Source: G963662675 sp963662675 (lineage in GTDB: Bacteria; Bacteroidota; Bacteroidia; Bacteroidales; Prolixibacteraceae). From it: a stretch of 64,000 nucleotides of DNA. The notes under the pieces were generated by a model. The model was not told the origin of the DNA, made no database searches, and saw only the letters and a program-made list of their open reading frames with translations. A program made the position numbers and the translations under genes. The stretch's first letter is position 1, and each line of letters starts with the position of its first letter. This document shows, one piece after another, positions 18,123 to 26,233 of this stretch. The stretch lies in the NCBI GenBank assembly GCA_963662675.2, contig CAXXHP010000001.1, positions 558,001-622,000 on the forward strand, read 5' to 3'.

Positions 18123-18347
18123 TTAATTCTTCTTTTCTTTCGAGAGATTATGCCAGCGAATTCCTCGTATGGCACCTTCCAGTGTACAAAGTATATTATA
18201 GCAGGCTTTTTCATCTATGGCTTGTAAACGGATAAACGATTGTTCTGCGACTAACTCAGTGAGTTGCTCTGGTGTTTCAATACCAACTTCTTTAAGTTTT
18301 TCTTCAACCACCTTGCCAATATTTGAGAGCTCACTTAATCGCATCAT
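18123..18347 (-). CDS. TfoX/Sxy C-terminal domain protein
   Basis: A roughly 75-residue helical protein matching the TfoX C-terminal domain: LSELSNIGKVVEEKLKEVGI, TPEQLTELVAEQSFIRLQAI, and ALEGAIRGIRWHNL-like ending (here TLEGAIRGIRWHNLSKEKK). The helix-hairpin-helix-like NIGKVVEEKLKEVGI suggests nucleic-acid or protein contacts. Only the C-terminal domain of TfoX is present, as is common for short homologues outside gammaproteobacteria. I start at the paired ATGs at 18342-18347 because a -7 box (18363-18370) overlaps the region of the next ATG upstream at 18365. Confidence 0.8.
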   Translation of the reverse strand: MMRLSELSNIGKVVEEKLKEVGIETPEQLTELVAEQSFIRLQAIDEKACYNILCTLEGAIRGIRWHNLSKEKKN

Positions 18348-18362
18348 AAAACAATACTTTGT

Positions 18363-18370
18363 CAAATGTA
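18363..18370 (-). promoter_or_regulatory. -7 promoter box of the TfoX-like gene
   Basis: The minus strand reads TACATTTG, matching TAnnTTTG, 15 bases before the chosen start. It overlaps the alternative ATG at 18365, which therefore could not be in the transcript. Confidence 0.45.
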
Positions 18371-18544
18371 CTCAATTTCACATAATGGGTCGAGTGTTTT
18401 TACAGGGCGATTTTGTGGATAAATTCTCTTGTTTTAATCCATTCATTTTTGTAAAATCTTGTTAATGGGTACTTAGAACTGTTTGAATGATTTTCCATTT
18501 GGAGGGATTTTAATTTACTTAGCTATTCAAAATTTGGAAGTAGG

Positions 18545-19315
18545 ATGATAAACAATACAGCAATCCTTTTTTGTAGGTGCGGTGCAGGTGCTATTTCTTT
18601 GGAAAAATCTGAAGAGTTGGCTAGAGCTTTTCAAAAGTTCGAAGCAGATGTTTATGAGTTGCGTGATTTGTGTGCCCTTTCTGTTCATGAGAAGGATATG
18701 TTGGAAACGATGGACAAAAAATACGAACGCAAAATAATTGTGGCTTGTTATCCGCGTGCGGTAAGAAATATGTTTAGGCAATCAGGTGTTGATTTTGGTG
18801 ATTTTGAAGTGCTGAATTTCAAAGAACTTTCGGTGTCGCAAATTGTTGAAAAGCTGGAAGGTGAATATCAATTGCCAGAAGGAGAAGCGAATTTTCAGAT
18901 TCAAATAAGTGAGTTGGGAGTTCCGGCATGGTTCCCGGTGATTGATGAATCGCTTTGTACGCTTTGTGGGCAGTGCGCTCGTTTTTGCTTATTTGGCGTT
19001 TACAGTTACAGCAAAAAAAGTCTGAAGGTCGTTAATCCCTTGGCATGTAAAAATAATTGTCCGGCTTGTGGACGGACTTGTCCGGCATCGGCTATTATGT
19101 TTCCACGTTTAGATGAGAAGTCAGTTTTGGCAGGAGCAGAGCCTGGTGATGAGCAAAAAGTGAGCAATCCAAAGCAGGGTAGTCTTTTGTTTACCCTAAA
19201 TGAGCGCAATCAGGTTCGTAAGAATATATTCAGGCAGGGCGTTGTGCAGCTTGCCCAAGAAGAACGAAAAAAGGCAATGGAAGAGTTTAAAAAGGATATT
19301 AGTAAAAAGAAGTAA
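18545..19315 (+). CDS. Two-cluster ferredoxin-like protein, first gene of the polyprenyl/terpenoid locus
   Basis: A 256-residue predicted electron carrier. The N-terminal part (residues 1-110) starts ILFCRCGAG with C10 and C12 and continues to KIIVACYPRAVRN with C68, resembling the N-terminal domain of HdrA-type proteins. A ferredoxin domain follows with two [4Fe-4S] motifs: C138-x2-C141-x2-C144-x3-C148 and C168-x3-C172-x2-C175-x3-C179-P. The tail is lysine rich. It stops 1 base before the radical SAM gene starts, so it plausibly supplies electrons to that enzyme (inference). No membrane segment or signal is seen. Confidence 0.85.
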   Translation: MINNTAILFCRCGAGAISLEKSEELARAFQKFEADVYELRDLCALSVHEKDMLETMDKKYERKIIVACYPRAVRNMFRQSGVDFGDFEVLNFKELSVSQIVEKLEGEYQLPEGEANFQIQISELGVPAWFPVIDESLCTLCGQCARFCLFGVYSYSKKSLKVVNPLACKNNCPACGRTCPASAIMFPRLDEKSVLAGAEPGDEQKVSNPKQGSLLFTLNERNQVRKNIFRQGVVQLAQEERKKAMEEFKKDISKKK

Positions 19316-19316
19316 T

Positions 19317-20492
19317 ATGTTGAAACGATTTCTGTTTAAAACAGACAGGCGCTGTCTTTATAAATTTGTTTACAACATGGGTATAAAAGGAATGCTCAGT
19401 TTCAATCGTTTTCAAAAACGGTTAAAGAAAGGTGAGTTTTTTCCGGCTTTTCATTTTATATCAGTTACTGACGACTGCAACCTGAATTGTCAGGGATGTT
19501 GGGTGATGGGCAAGAAAGAAAAGAGCCGAATGTCGGCAGAGCAGCTGGATCAAATCATTACTGAAACTAAAGCTCAAGGTTCTTACTTTTTTGGTATTCT
19601 AGGTGGTGAACCTCTTTTGTATAAGCCACTGTTTGATATTTTCGAGAAACATCAAGACTGTTATTTTCAACTTTTCACAAATGGAACGTTATTGACTACG
19701 GAAGTTGCTGAAAAGCTCAGGAAAGTAGCTAATGTTACGCCGCTTATTAGCTTTGAAGGAGACGAGGAGGTGGCAGATGTGCGTCGTGGTGGTGAACATG
19801 TATACCAAAAAACACAAGAGGGCATTGACCGTGCTACGGATGCAGGATTGGTAACAGGTGTCGCCATGAGTGTGTGCAAGTCAAACTTAAACCTAGCTTT
19901 GTCGCCTGACTTTATTCAGTCGCTGATTGATAGAGGGGTAACTTATCTTTGGTACTATATATATCGACCGGTAGGTGAAAATGCGACTGTAGAGCTAAGT
20001 TTGAGTAAACAAGAGATAGATGAACTGCGTTTGTTTATGGTGAACGCACGAACTAAATTTGACATTGTTATTATTGATGCATATTGGGATGGAGATGGAA
20101 AGGGCTTATGTCCGGCTGCTTCCGGATTGAGTCATCATATTAATGCATCCGGCTATATAGAGCCTTGTCCTGTTATTCAATTTGCGACTGACCGTGTTGG
20201 GGATAAATCCTTAGTGGATATTTACCGTACTTCTTCATTTTTAAAAGAATTGAAGACTGAAATTCCCAAGAAAACATCGGGTTGTATAATTATGGAAGAC
20301 CCGCAATGGCTGGTGGATTTTATTGAGAAACATGGAGCAACTGATACTTCGGGACGCGATAATGAAGCTGAGCGTTTACGTGAGATGGATCAGATTTGCA
20401 GTCATGGCTCAGGAGAAGTGATCCCTGAGAAGAGCCGAATTTATAAATTTGCTAAGAAACGTGCCTTTTTTGGATTAGGCGCATACGGATGA
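19317..20492 (+). CDS. Radical SAM protein of the polyprenyl/terpenoid locus
   Basis: I start at the ATG at 19317 (MLKRFLFKTDRRCLYK), directly after the ferredoxin stop, giving 391 residues; an upstream frame would overlap that gene by over 100 bases. The cluster motif is C54-x3-C58-x2-C61 within SVTDDCNLNCQGCW, with GGEP at 96-99 and TNGTLLT for SAM contact. In the C-terminal half CPAASGLSHHINASGYIEPC looks like a SPASM-type auxiliary cluster region. The substrate is unknown. It is not HpnH-like by its motifs. The next gene starts inside its stop (ATGA), indicating translational coupling. Confidence 0.88.
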   Translation: MLKRFLFKTDRRCLYKFVYNMGIKGMLSFNRFQKRLKKGEFFPAFHFISVTDDCNLNCQGCWVMGKKEKSRMSAEQLDQIITETKAQGSYFFGILGGEPLLYKPLFDIFEKHQDCYFQLFTNGTLLTTEVAEKLRKVANVTPLISFEGDEEVADVRRGGEHVYQKTQEGIDRATDAGLVTGVAMSVCKSNLNLALSPDFIQSLIDRGVTYLWYYIYRPVGENATVELSLSKQEIDELRLFMVNARTKFDIVIIDAYWDGDGKGLCPAASGLSHHINASGYIEPCPVIQFATDRVGDKSLVDIYRTSSFLKELKTEIPKKTSGCIIMEDPQWLVDFIEKHGATDTSGRDNEAERLREMDQICSHGSGEVIPEKSRIYKFAKKRAFFGLGAYG

Positions 20493-22063
20493 AAATGATA
20501 GAAACGCAACGACTATTAAAAGTGCCAAAGGATGTGAAGCTACGCAGTAAATTGCGGAAGGAAGCACGTTTGATGGTTGCTGAGAAGAAAATACTTCCTC
20601 CTGTAGACTTTGATCGTTTACAGGAATTGTCGATGGAATTGCTCCATAAGTTAGAAATGGATCATGACTATCTTGATTTCACCATTGTTTTATGTGGAAA
20701 TGAAATTTGGCGTGATGTATTGGCTGCTACTCCGTTTAACCGTCGCTTGTTGTTGTTGCCCCAATGTCTGAAAAATTCACAATACTGTAAGGGAGAAGTG
20801 GATTCGTTAGGGCTTATTTGTGCCGGCTGCAAAAGTTGCCAGATTGATCGGGTGCTCAATGAAGCTGAAGGATTGGGATATACCACCCTTGTTGCAGAAG
20901 GAACAACGGTTGCAGTTGGTTTGGTTGAAGAAGGAGCTATTGATGCTGTAATTGGTGTGAGTTGCATGCCCGTTTTGCAGCGATCATTTGAGCCTGTCTC
21001 AAGAGCTGCAGTTCCAGTGTTGGGATTGCCACTGTTGTATGATGGTTGCGAAAATACCAATGTAGACTATGGTTGGCTTTTTGAGGAAATGCATCAGTTG
21101 AAGCAAAACCCGGACTTGCAGCCTTTGTCTGTTTCCTTGCTGAAAGATCAGGTGCAGGATTATTTTACGGAGTTTAAGCTGAAGAAATTTTTTCATTATA
21201 ATGATGAAACGGAAAAACTAGCTAAACGGATGTTAGTTATGGGAGGGCAGCGTATTCGCCCACTTTTAACAACCTTAGCCTATCGTTCTTACATTACAGA
21301 AGAGGATGAAGATGTTCAGGCTTCTCTGGCTCTAATTATCGAATGTTTTCATAAAGCATCTCTTATTCATGATGATATTGAGGATGATGATGATTTCCGT
21401 TACGATCAGGAGACTTTGCACAAAACGCATGGAATTCCGGTTGCGATTAATGTGGGCGACTATCTAATTGGGAAGGGCTATCAATTACTAGCAAATTTGC
21501 CAATTGAACCGACTGTTTTAGCTGAGTCGCTTAAAGTTGTTTCTTCATCGCATTTGAACCTTTCCATAGGACAGGGAGCCGATTTATTATTAGATGGGCA
21601 TCTGAATGATTTATCAGTAGACCAAATGTTGAAGATCTTTACCCAAAAAACGGGTGAAGCCGTCAAAGTCGCTTTGTTGCTAGGGGCCATTAATGGTGGT
21701 GCACATAATGGTGACTTAAAATTATTGGAGACCTTTTCCGATTGGTTTGGTATTGCCTATCAAATTAAGGATGATCTGAATGAGTTCAGAGAAGAAGAGC
21801 AAAATGGACAGGTACATCATTTCCCATTTTTACTGGCTTTGTTAAATGATAGGCTAACTGAGAACGGTGAAACAAATCGCTTGGGAGATTTAGCAAAGCT
21901 TGAATCAATAAAACTGCGGCAAATAATTCTTGATGAGCAAGTCGATAAGCATGCTGATGCCTTCTTAAACTTGTACGTTGATAAATGTTACCAAGAGCTT
22001 GATAAACTTCAAAACCTGAAACTAAAATTAAGCTTGTACGGGGTGATGGGAAAGATCTTTTAA
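20489..22063 (+). CDS. DUF116 and polyprenyl diphosphate synthase fusion protein
   Basis: A 524-residue two-domain protein. Residues 1-205 are DUF116: C93 in LLPQCLKNSQYC (C100), then C111-x2-C114-x2-C117 in ICAGCKSC, a probable metal or iron-sulfur site. Residues 230-520 are a trans-isoprenyl diphosphate synthase: GGQRIRP (252-258) for IPP binding, the first Asp-rich motif HDDIEDDDDFR (from 294), LHKTHGIPVAINVGDYL, KTGEAVK, and the second Asp-rich motif KDDLNE (427-432), where the usual final Asp is Glu. The synthase half looks active. It would build a C15-C40-range prenyl diphosphate; the length cannot be read reliably by eye. It overlaps the radical SAM stop by 4 bases. Confidence 0.88.
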   Translation: MKMIETQRLLKVPKDVKLRSKLRKEARLMVAEKKILPPVDFDRLQELSMELLHKLEMDHDYLDFTIVLCGNEIWRDVLAATPFNRRLLLLPQCLKNSQYCKGEVDSLGLICAGCKSCQIDRVLNEAEGLGYTTLVAEGTTVAVGLVEEGAIDAVIGVSCMPVLQRSFEPVSRAAVPVLGLPLLYDGCENTNVDYGWLFEEMHQLKQNPDLQPLSVSLLKDQVQDYFTEFKLKKFFHYNDETEKLAKRMLVMGGQRIRPLLTTLAYRSYITEEDEDVQASLALIIECFHKASLIHDDIEDDDDFRYDQETLHKTHGIPVAINVGDYLIGKGYQLLANLPIEPTVLAESLKVVSSSHLNLSIGQGADLLLDGHLNDLSVDQMLKIFTQKTGEAVKVALLLGAINGGAHNGDLKLLETFSDWFGIAYQIKDDLNEFREEEQNGQVHHFPFLLALLNDRLTENGETNRLGDLAKLESIKLRQIILDEQVDKHADAFLNLYVDKCYQELDKLQNLKLKLSLYGVMGKIF

Positions 22064-22076
22064 TTAAATTGCATCG

Positions 22077-22919
22077 ATGAATCCCATAAAGTCCTATATC
22101 CCAATTTACAGGCAATTTATAGATCTTCTTGTTTCCGGATTATCTTTTCTGGATGAGGAAACCCAAAATGAACTTCGAGATTTCGTGAGCAAAAATCAAC
22201 ATGCAGATGGTGGATTTGTTGATCGGGGAGGGGCTGCTGATTTGTACTATTCATTGTTTGGCTTCTGGATGGCTGAAGCCCTTAACATGGAAAAACAGCT
22301 TGAATCACTCAAGGGATTTATTTCAATTAAAAAGAAGGAAGAACATATAAATACGGTTGATCGTTTTGCCTTAATGCTGATTGACCTGGGTACTCATCAT
22401 GGCGAAAAACCCCGTGTTCAGTTAATTAAACAGCTCTTTAACCCAGATTATCAGGCCAATTTTTCGTATCAATTATTCTTGTTCTTATTGGTGTTTGATG
22501 CTCGGTTTGGGAGAAAGCCCGGACTTAACTTTTTTGTGCGTTTATGGTTGAGGTTTTATAGGCTCCCTGTCGGGTCACCGTGCAGTATGCTTGCTGCTAT
22601 AACTGTCGCTAGGGTTGAAGTCGGTTTAAAAGTCGATATATTTCAAAAACAATTGTTGGCCTATTTTGATGAGAACTCTGGTTTTAAGGCTTTTGATCAT
22701 TTAACGACAGGAGATATGCTTTCTACTTCAGTCGCTTTGTTTGCTTTGAAAAAATCAGGTTTCGATATGCGGCTAATTGCTCCGACATGTCTCGATTTTA
22801 TTCAGAAAAACTATGCTGAAGGTGCATTTTTGTCTGGCGATGGGGACCAAACAAGAGATTTGGAATATTCGTTTTATGGTTTGTTAGCCTTGGGGTGTTT
22901 GGCAGACAGTAGTGAGTGA
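22077..22919 (+). CDS. Short prenyltransferase/cyclase-fold protein
   Basis: A 280-residue protein with the alpha/alpha-barrel repeats of the prenyltransferase beta-subunit/terpene cyclase superfamily. Repeat signatures are NQHADGGFVDRGGAADLYYS (about residues 40-59) and, at the end, GDQTRDLEYSFYGLLALG. In protein prenyltransferase beta chains the last motif carries a zinc-binding His; by eye the matching position here is Tyr, and no Asp-x-Cys pair is obvious, so zinc-dependent protein prenylation is doubtful. It also lacks a DxDD cyclase motif. It may be an accessory or half-barrel partner of the following gene (inference). It lies 13 bases after the synthase fusion gene. Confidence 0.72.
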   Translation: MNPIKSYIPIYRQFIDLLVSGLSFLDEETQNELRDFVSKNQHADGGFVDRGGAADLYYSLFGFWMAEALNMEKQLESLKGFISIKKKEEHINTVDRFALMLIDLGTHHGEKPRVQLIKQLFNPDYQANFSYQLFLFLLVFDARFGRKPGLNFFVRLWLRFYRLPVGSPCSMLAAITVARVEVGLKVDIFQKQLLAYFDENSGFKAFDHLTTGDMLSTSVALFALKKSGFDMRLIAPTCLDFIQKNYAEGAFLSGDGDQTRDLEYSFYGLLALGCLADSSE

Positions 22920-23017
22920 CAGTCGTCGGTCATTGAGAGACTACATCATGGTCAAGTAGCGAAGCAAATAAAGCAGTTAGTGCTAAAGATCGAATTGTAT
23001 ACCATATAATAAGAGTA

Positions 23018-24817
23018 ATGACCAAAGTAGATATGCAAAAACGTTTTGATGAACTTTCAGCAATCTTGTTGGATGAGATGAACTCTGATGGCTTTTGGGA
23101 AGGACAATTGTCGTCAAGTGCCCTCGGAGTTGCTGTTGCGGTCGCTGCGCTTCATTTTCATGATAGTGAAGCTCATCAAAAGGAGATACAGTTAGGGTTG
23201 ATGTGGTTACAGCAAAATGTCAATGAAGATGGCAGTTTTGGGGATACGCCAGAGAGTCCGGGAAATGTGAGTACTAGTTTATTGGTTTATGCTGCGATTA
23301 ATTTATATGCTGGAAGTGCGGAAGAAATTGGTCTGCTTCAAACAAAGGTTTCGGGTTATTTGCAGACACAGGGTATTAATGTGAATTCCTCAGAAGTTGC
23401 TGATGCGATTCTCCAGCATTACAAAAAAGATTATACGTTCTCTGTCCCTATCCTTACCATGTGTGGGCTTTGTGGAGTTCCCGGAGAACAGGCTTTTAAT
23501 CACATCCCACAATTGCCATTCGAACTTTCGTTGTTGCCACGCAAGTTTTACCGCATGCTGAAGTTAAGCGTAGTGAGCTATGCTATACCTGCCTTGGTGG
23601 CTGTCGGGATTGTTATTTTTAAAAAGAAGAAATCAACTTCTTTTTTGAGATTTGTCAGGAAACGTTCAATCCGTCCGGCACTAGCATTATTACAGCGTTT
23701 GATGCCTGAAAGCGGTGGGTTTTTAGAAGCTATTCCATTAACCGCATTTGTTAGTTTAAGCTTGATAGGATCCGGTTATCGGGATCTTGAAGTGGTTGAG
23801 AAGGGGATTCGCTTTTTGAAGATGACTCAGCGCAATGATGGCAGTTGGCCGATTGATGTTGATTTGTCAACATGGGTGACGACTTTATCTGTAAAAGCAT
23901 TGCGATCAAAAACAGATGTGGTGTTAAATTCGGATGTTCAGAAACGGATAAGCAGCCATTTAAAGGCAATTCAGAACGTTGGAGTGCATCCATTCAATGG
24001 GAGCGAGCCCGGAGCTTGGGGATGGACAAATTATCCGGGTTCTGTGCCTGACGGTGATGATACACCTGGTGTAATACTGACCTTACTTCAGCTTCAAGAT
24101 AAAATCGAAATAAAGGATGAAGTATTGGCCGCATGCAATTGGTTGTTGAAACTACAAAATAGTGATGGTGGTTTTCCTACTTTTTCGCGTGGATGGGGAA
24201 AACTTCCTTTTGACCAGAGTTGTGCCGACCTTACAGGGCACAGTTTTTTAGCTATTTCATCGTGTTTGCATACTTATGGAGATGAGTTGGTTGGAAGTTT
24301 ATCAGCCCAATATCGGAAGTCGATGAGAAAAGCTTTGCAATATTTGCAAACTCATCAACGAGAGGATGGTAGTTGGCTTCCCCTTTGGTTTGGAAACCAG
24401 CACACAGCAAATCACACTAATCCGGTCTATGGGACAGCTAGAGTCCTTACATATCTTAAAGATGCTGTAACTCTGTGGACAGGAGACCAGTTGATGGTTG
24501 GTGTAAATGATATGATTTGGCTGGGAGAACAATTCTTGCTGTCTGTTCAAAATGATGATGGCAGTTGGGGAGGAGATAAAGATATTTTAGGAACCATAGA
24601 GGAGACGGCTTTGTCTGTTTCTGCATTGGCATCCGTTGAAAATAAAGATATCTGTGAAAAAGCGATGAGTTGGTTGGATGATTTTTATAAAGACAATGGC
24701 TTAAAGTCGGCTCCAATTGGTTTGTATTTCGCTTCACTATGGTATGATGAAAAGTTGTATCCAACAACGAGTTATGTTGAGGCAGTTGTTCGCATGATGG
24801 AGATAGGCAATAAATAA
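23018..24817 (+). CDS. Squalene-hopene-cyclase-like class II terpene cyclase
   Basis: A 599-residue homologue of squalene-hopene cyclases (about 630). QW-type repeats are clear: QRNDGSW (271-277), QNSDGGF (380-386), QREDGSW (447-453) and QNDDGSW (511-517). The catalytic acid motif DxDD is present as PDGDDTP (D345, D347, D348). The membrane-contact segment FELSLLPRKFYRMLKLSVVS (about 168-187) followed by YAIPALVAVGIVIF matches the monotopic channel region of the family. It therefore probably protonates and cyclises a polyprenyl chain at the membrane. The exact substrate is unknown. It is separated by 98 bases from the preceding gene and convergent with the next. Confidence 0.85.
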   Translation: MTKVDMQKRFDELSAILLDEMNSDGFWEGQLSSSALGVAVAVAALHFHDSEAHQKEIQLGLMWLQQNVNEDGSFGDTPESPGNVSTSLLVYAAINLYAGSAEEIGLLQTKVSGYLQTQGINVNSSEVADAILQHYKKDYTFSVPILTMCGLCGVPGEQAFNHIPQLPFELSLLPRKFYRMLKLSVVSYAIPALVAVGIVIFKKKKSTSFLRFVRKRSIRPALALLQRLMPESGGFLEAIPLTAFVSLSLIGSGYRDLEVVEKGIRFLKMTQRNDGSWPIDVDLSTWVTTLSVKALRSKTDVVLNSDVQKRISSHLKAIQNVGVHPFNGSEPGAWGWTNYPGSVPDGDDTPGVILTLLQLQDKIEIKDEVLAACNWLLKLQNSDGGFPTFSRGWGKLPFDQSCADLTGHSFLAISSCLHTYGDELVGSLSAQYRKSMRKALQYLQTHQREDGSWLPLWFGNQHTANHTNPVYGTARVLTYLKDAVTLWTGDQLMVGVNDMIWLGEQFLLSVQNDDGSWGGDKDILGTIEETALSVSALASVENKDICEKAMSWLDDFYKDNGLKSAPIGLYFASLWYDEKLYPTTSYVEAVVRMMEIGNK

Positions 24818-24828
24818 ACAAATGAATC

Positions 24829-25920
24829 TTATACCCCTCGGGCAATCAGTTCCCCGTCAGATGTCAAATAGCTGCCGATTAAGTTTGCTGTCAGGCAGCT
24901 GTGTACGGGAATTATTTCTACCAGATCTCCAACATTGAATTTGTTAAAATCTTTATAGGAAACTTTAATGATTCCATGTTCCTGAGCTAGTTTATGCAAG
25001 TAATTCCTTTCATCAAGCAATACTTTACCATTTTCGGAATCCACTACAATTTGTCCGTACAATTCTTTGCCGTCAATATTTGTTATTGACTCCTTGGAGA
25101 TATGGGTTGCGCCACCGTACACAATAATCTCATTACGAGAAGCATGTCTTGCAACAACGGGACAAATTAGCCGTAAAGCAATATCTTCGAGTTTGCATAC
25201 GCCAAGTTTGTATTGCATTAAATCGTAAAAAATAAAATTGCCTGGCCTGATTTCATCAATTTCATCAAAATTGTCACAAATAGTTGCTGAAGGTGTGTCG
25301 CCAAGTGATAAAATAAGATTGGGCCAATCATTCTTAAATAAGTTTTTTAAGGATCGCATTTTCAATAGTGCATCAAAATGGCGGTTAAATATATCATGAC
25401 GAGAGCTAGCTTGGTAGGTGTGCCCTGTATGAGATAAAAAGCCTTTGAAATCGAGCTTTTTATTCCCTTTTAATATCCCTAAAATGGCATCAATATGGTT
25501 TGTTTTGCTTGAGGAGATTCCAGTTCTATTATGTCCTGTGTCGATTTCAACAAAAACACCTGTTCTGTACTTTATGAATTTTTCCAGTATTTCAAGGGAT
25601 TCTTTATTCTCGATGAGGATATTGATATTTATCTTTGCTGCGAGTTGATTGATGAGATCAATCTCTAAGACATTGACAGGGAACGCAATGGTAATGTCAT
25701 CCCATCCATTATTTGCAAAATAATCTGCCATGCTGACTGAAGAGACTGTAATAGATGTTACACCAAAATCTCTGAACCAATTGCCGATAATAGAAGATTG
25801 ATGTGTTTTGAAATGTGGTCTGAAGATGAGGTTTTTAGACTTAGCTTTTTCAGCCATCCGCTCAATGTTCCGCAGGCATGTATCTTTGTCTAGTACTAAA
25901 GTAGGACGCACAATATCCAT
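24829..25920 (-). CDS. D-threonine aldolase / D-serine dehydratase-like PLP enzyme
   Basis: A fold-type III PLP enzyme of the DSD1/D-threonine aldolase family, acting on D-hydroxy amino acids. The 363 residues begin with RPTLVLDKDTCLRNIERM. RPHFKTHQS carries the probable PLP lysine (Lys38). VEIDTGHNRTGI and GFLSHTGHTY are barrel segments, SLGDTPSAT is the phosphate loop, and the C-terminal HSCLTANL supplies the His and Cys of the metal site typical of this family. Dehydratase versus aldolase activity cannot be told from sequence. Its stop lies 11 bases from the convergent cyclase-like gene, with no terminator between. Confidence 0.87.
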   Translation of the reverse strand: MDIVRPTLVLDKDTCLRNIERMAEKAKSKNLIFRPHFKTHQSSIIGNWFRDFGVTSITVSSVSMADYFANNGWDDITIAFPVNVLEIDLINQLAAKININILIENKESLEILEKFIKYRTGVFVEIDTGHNRTGISSSKTNHIDAILGILKGNKKLDFKGFLSHTGHTYQASSRHDIFNRHFDALLKMRSLKNLFKNDWPNLILSLGDTPSATICDNFDEIDEIRPGNFIFYDLMQYKLGVCKLEDIALRLICPVVARHASRNEIIVYGGATHISKESITNIDGKELYGQIVVDSENGKVLLDERNYLHKLAQEHGIIKVSYKDFNKFNVGDLVEIIPVHSCLTANLIGSYLTSDGELIARGV

Positions 25921-26233
25921 ATCAGAAAAATTAAAGATTTATCAATAATTCGTGTCGTCAGTTTACGGTATTCAATTTTTGTAATAAGGGAGATTACCGT
26001 TACTTTTTGGACGATATTGGTTCTCCTTTAGTTACATGGATGGAACTAATTCGATATATGCTTACCTTAAAGAATGGAACAGGGATTTGAAATGGAATCG
26101 GTTGTGTTTATATGTCCCTCAGGTATAGCGTTTTAAAAATACGTAATTAAGTGTGTTTAAAAAAGACATTGATTGAATAAATGCAAAAAGGGTCTGAAAT
26201 CAGACCCTTTTTAATATTTTATTAAAGAACAGA
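25921..26233. other. Intergenic stretch, 313 bases
   Basis: Upstream of the PLP-enzyme gene and downstream of purA. Apart from the purA terminator (26183-26215) I see nothing that stands out. Confidence 0.6.
26183..26215 (-). terminator. Terminator of purA
   Basis: AAAAAGGGTCTG / CAGACCCTTTTT with a 4-base loop, 20 bases past the purA stop, with T runs on both strands. Confidence 0.9.

Noticed and set aside
22077..22919. Annotation as a protein farnesyl/geranylgeranyl transferase beta subunit
   Set aside because: The zinc-binding His is replaced by Tyr at the aligned position and no alpha subunit is nearby, so I keep only the fold.
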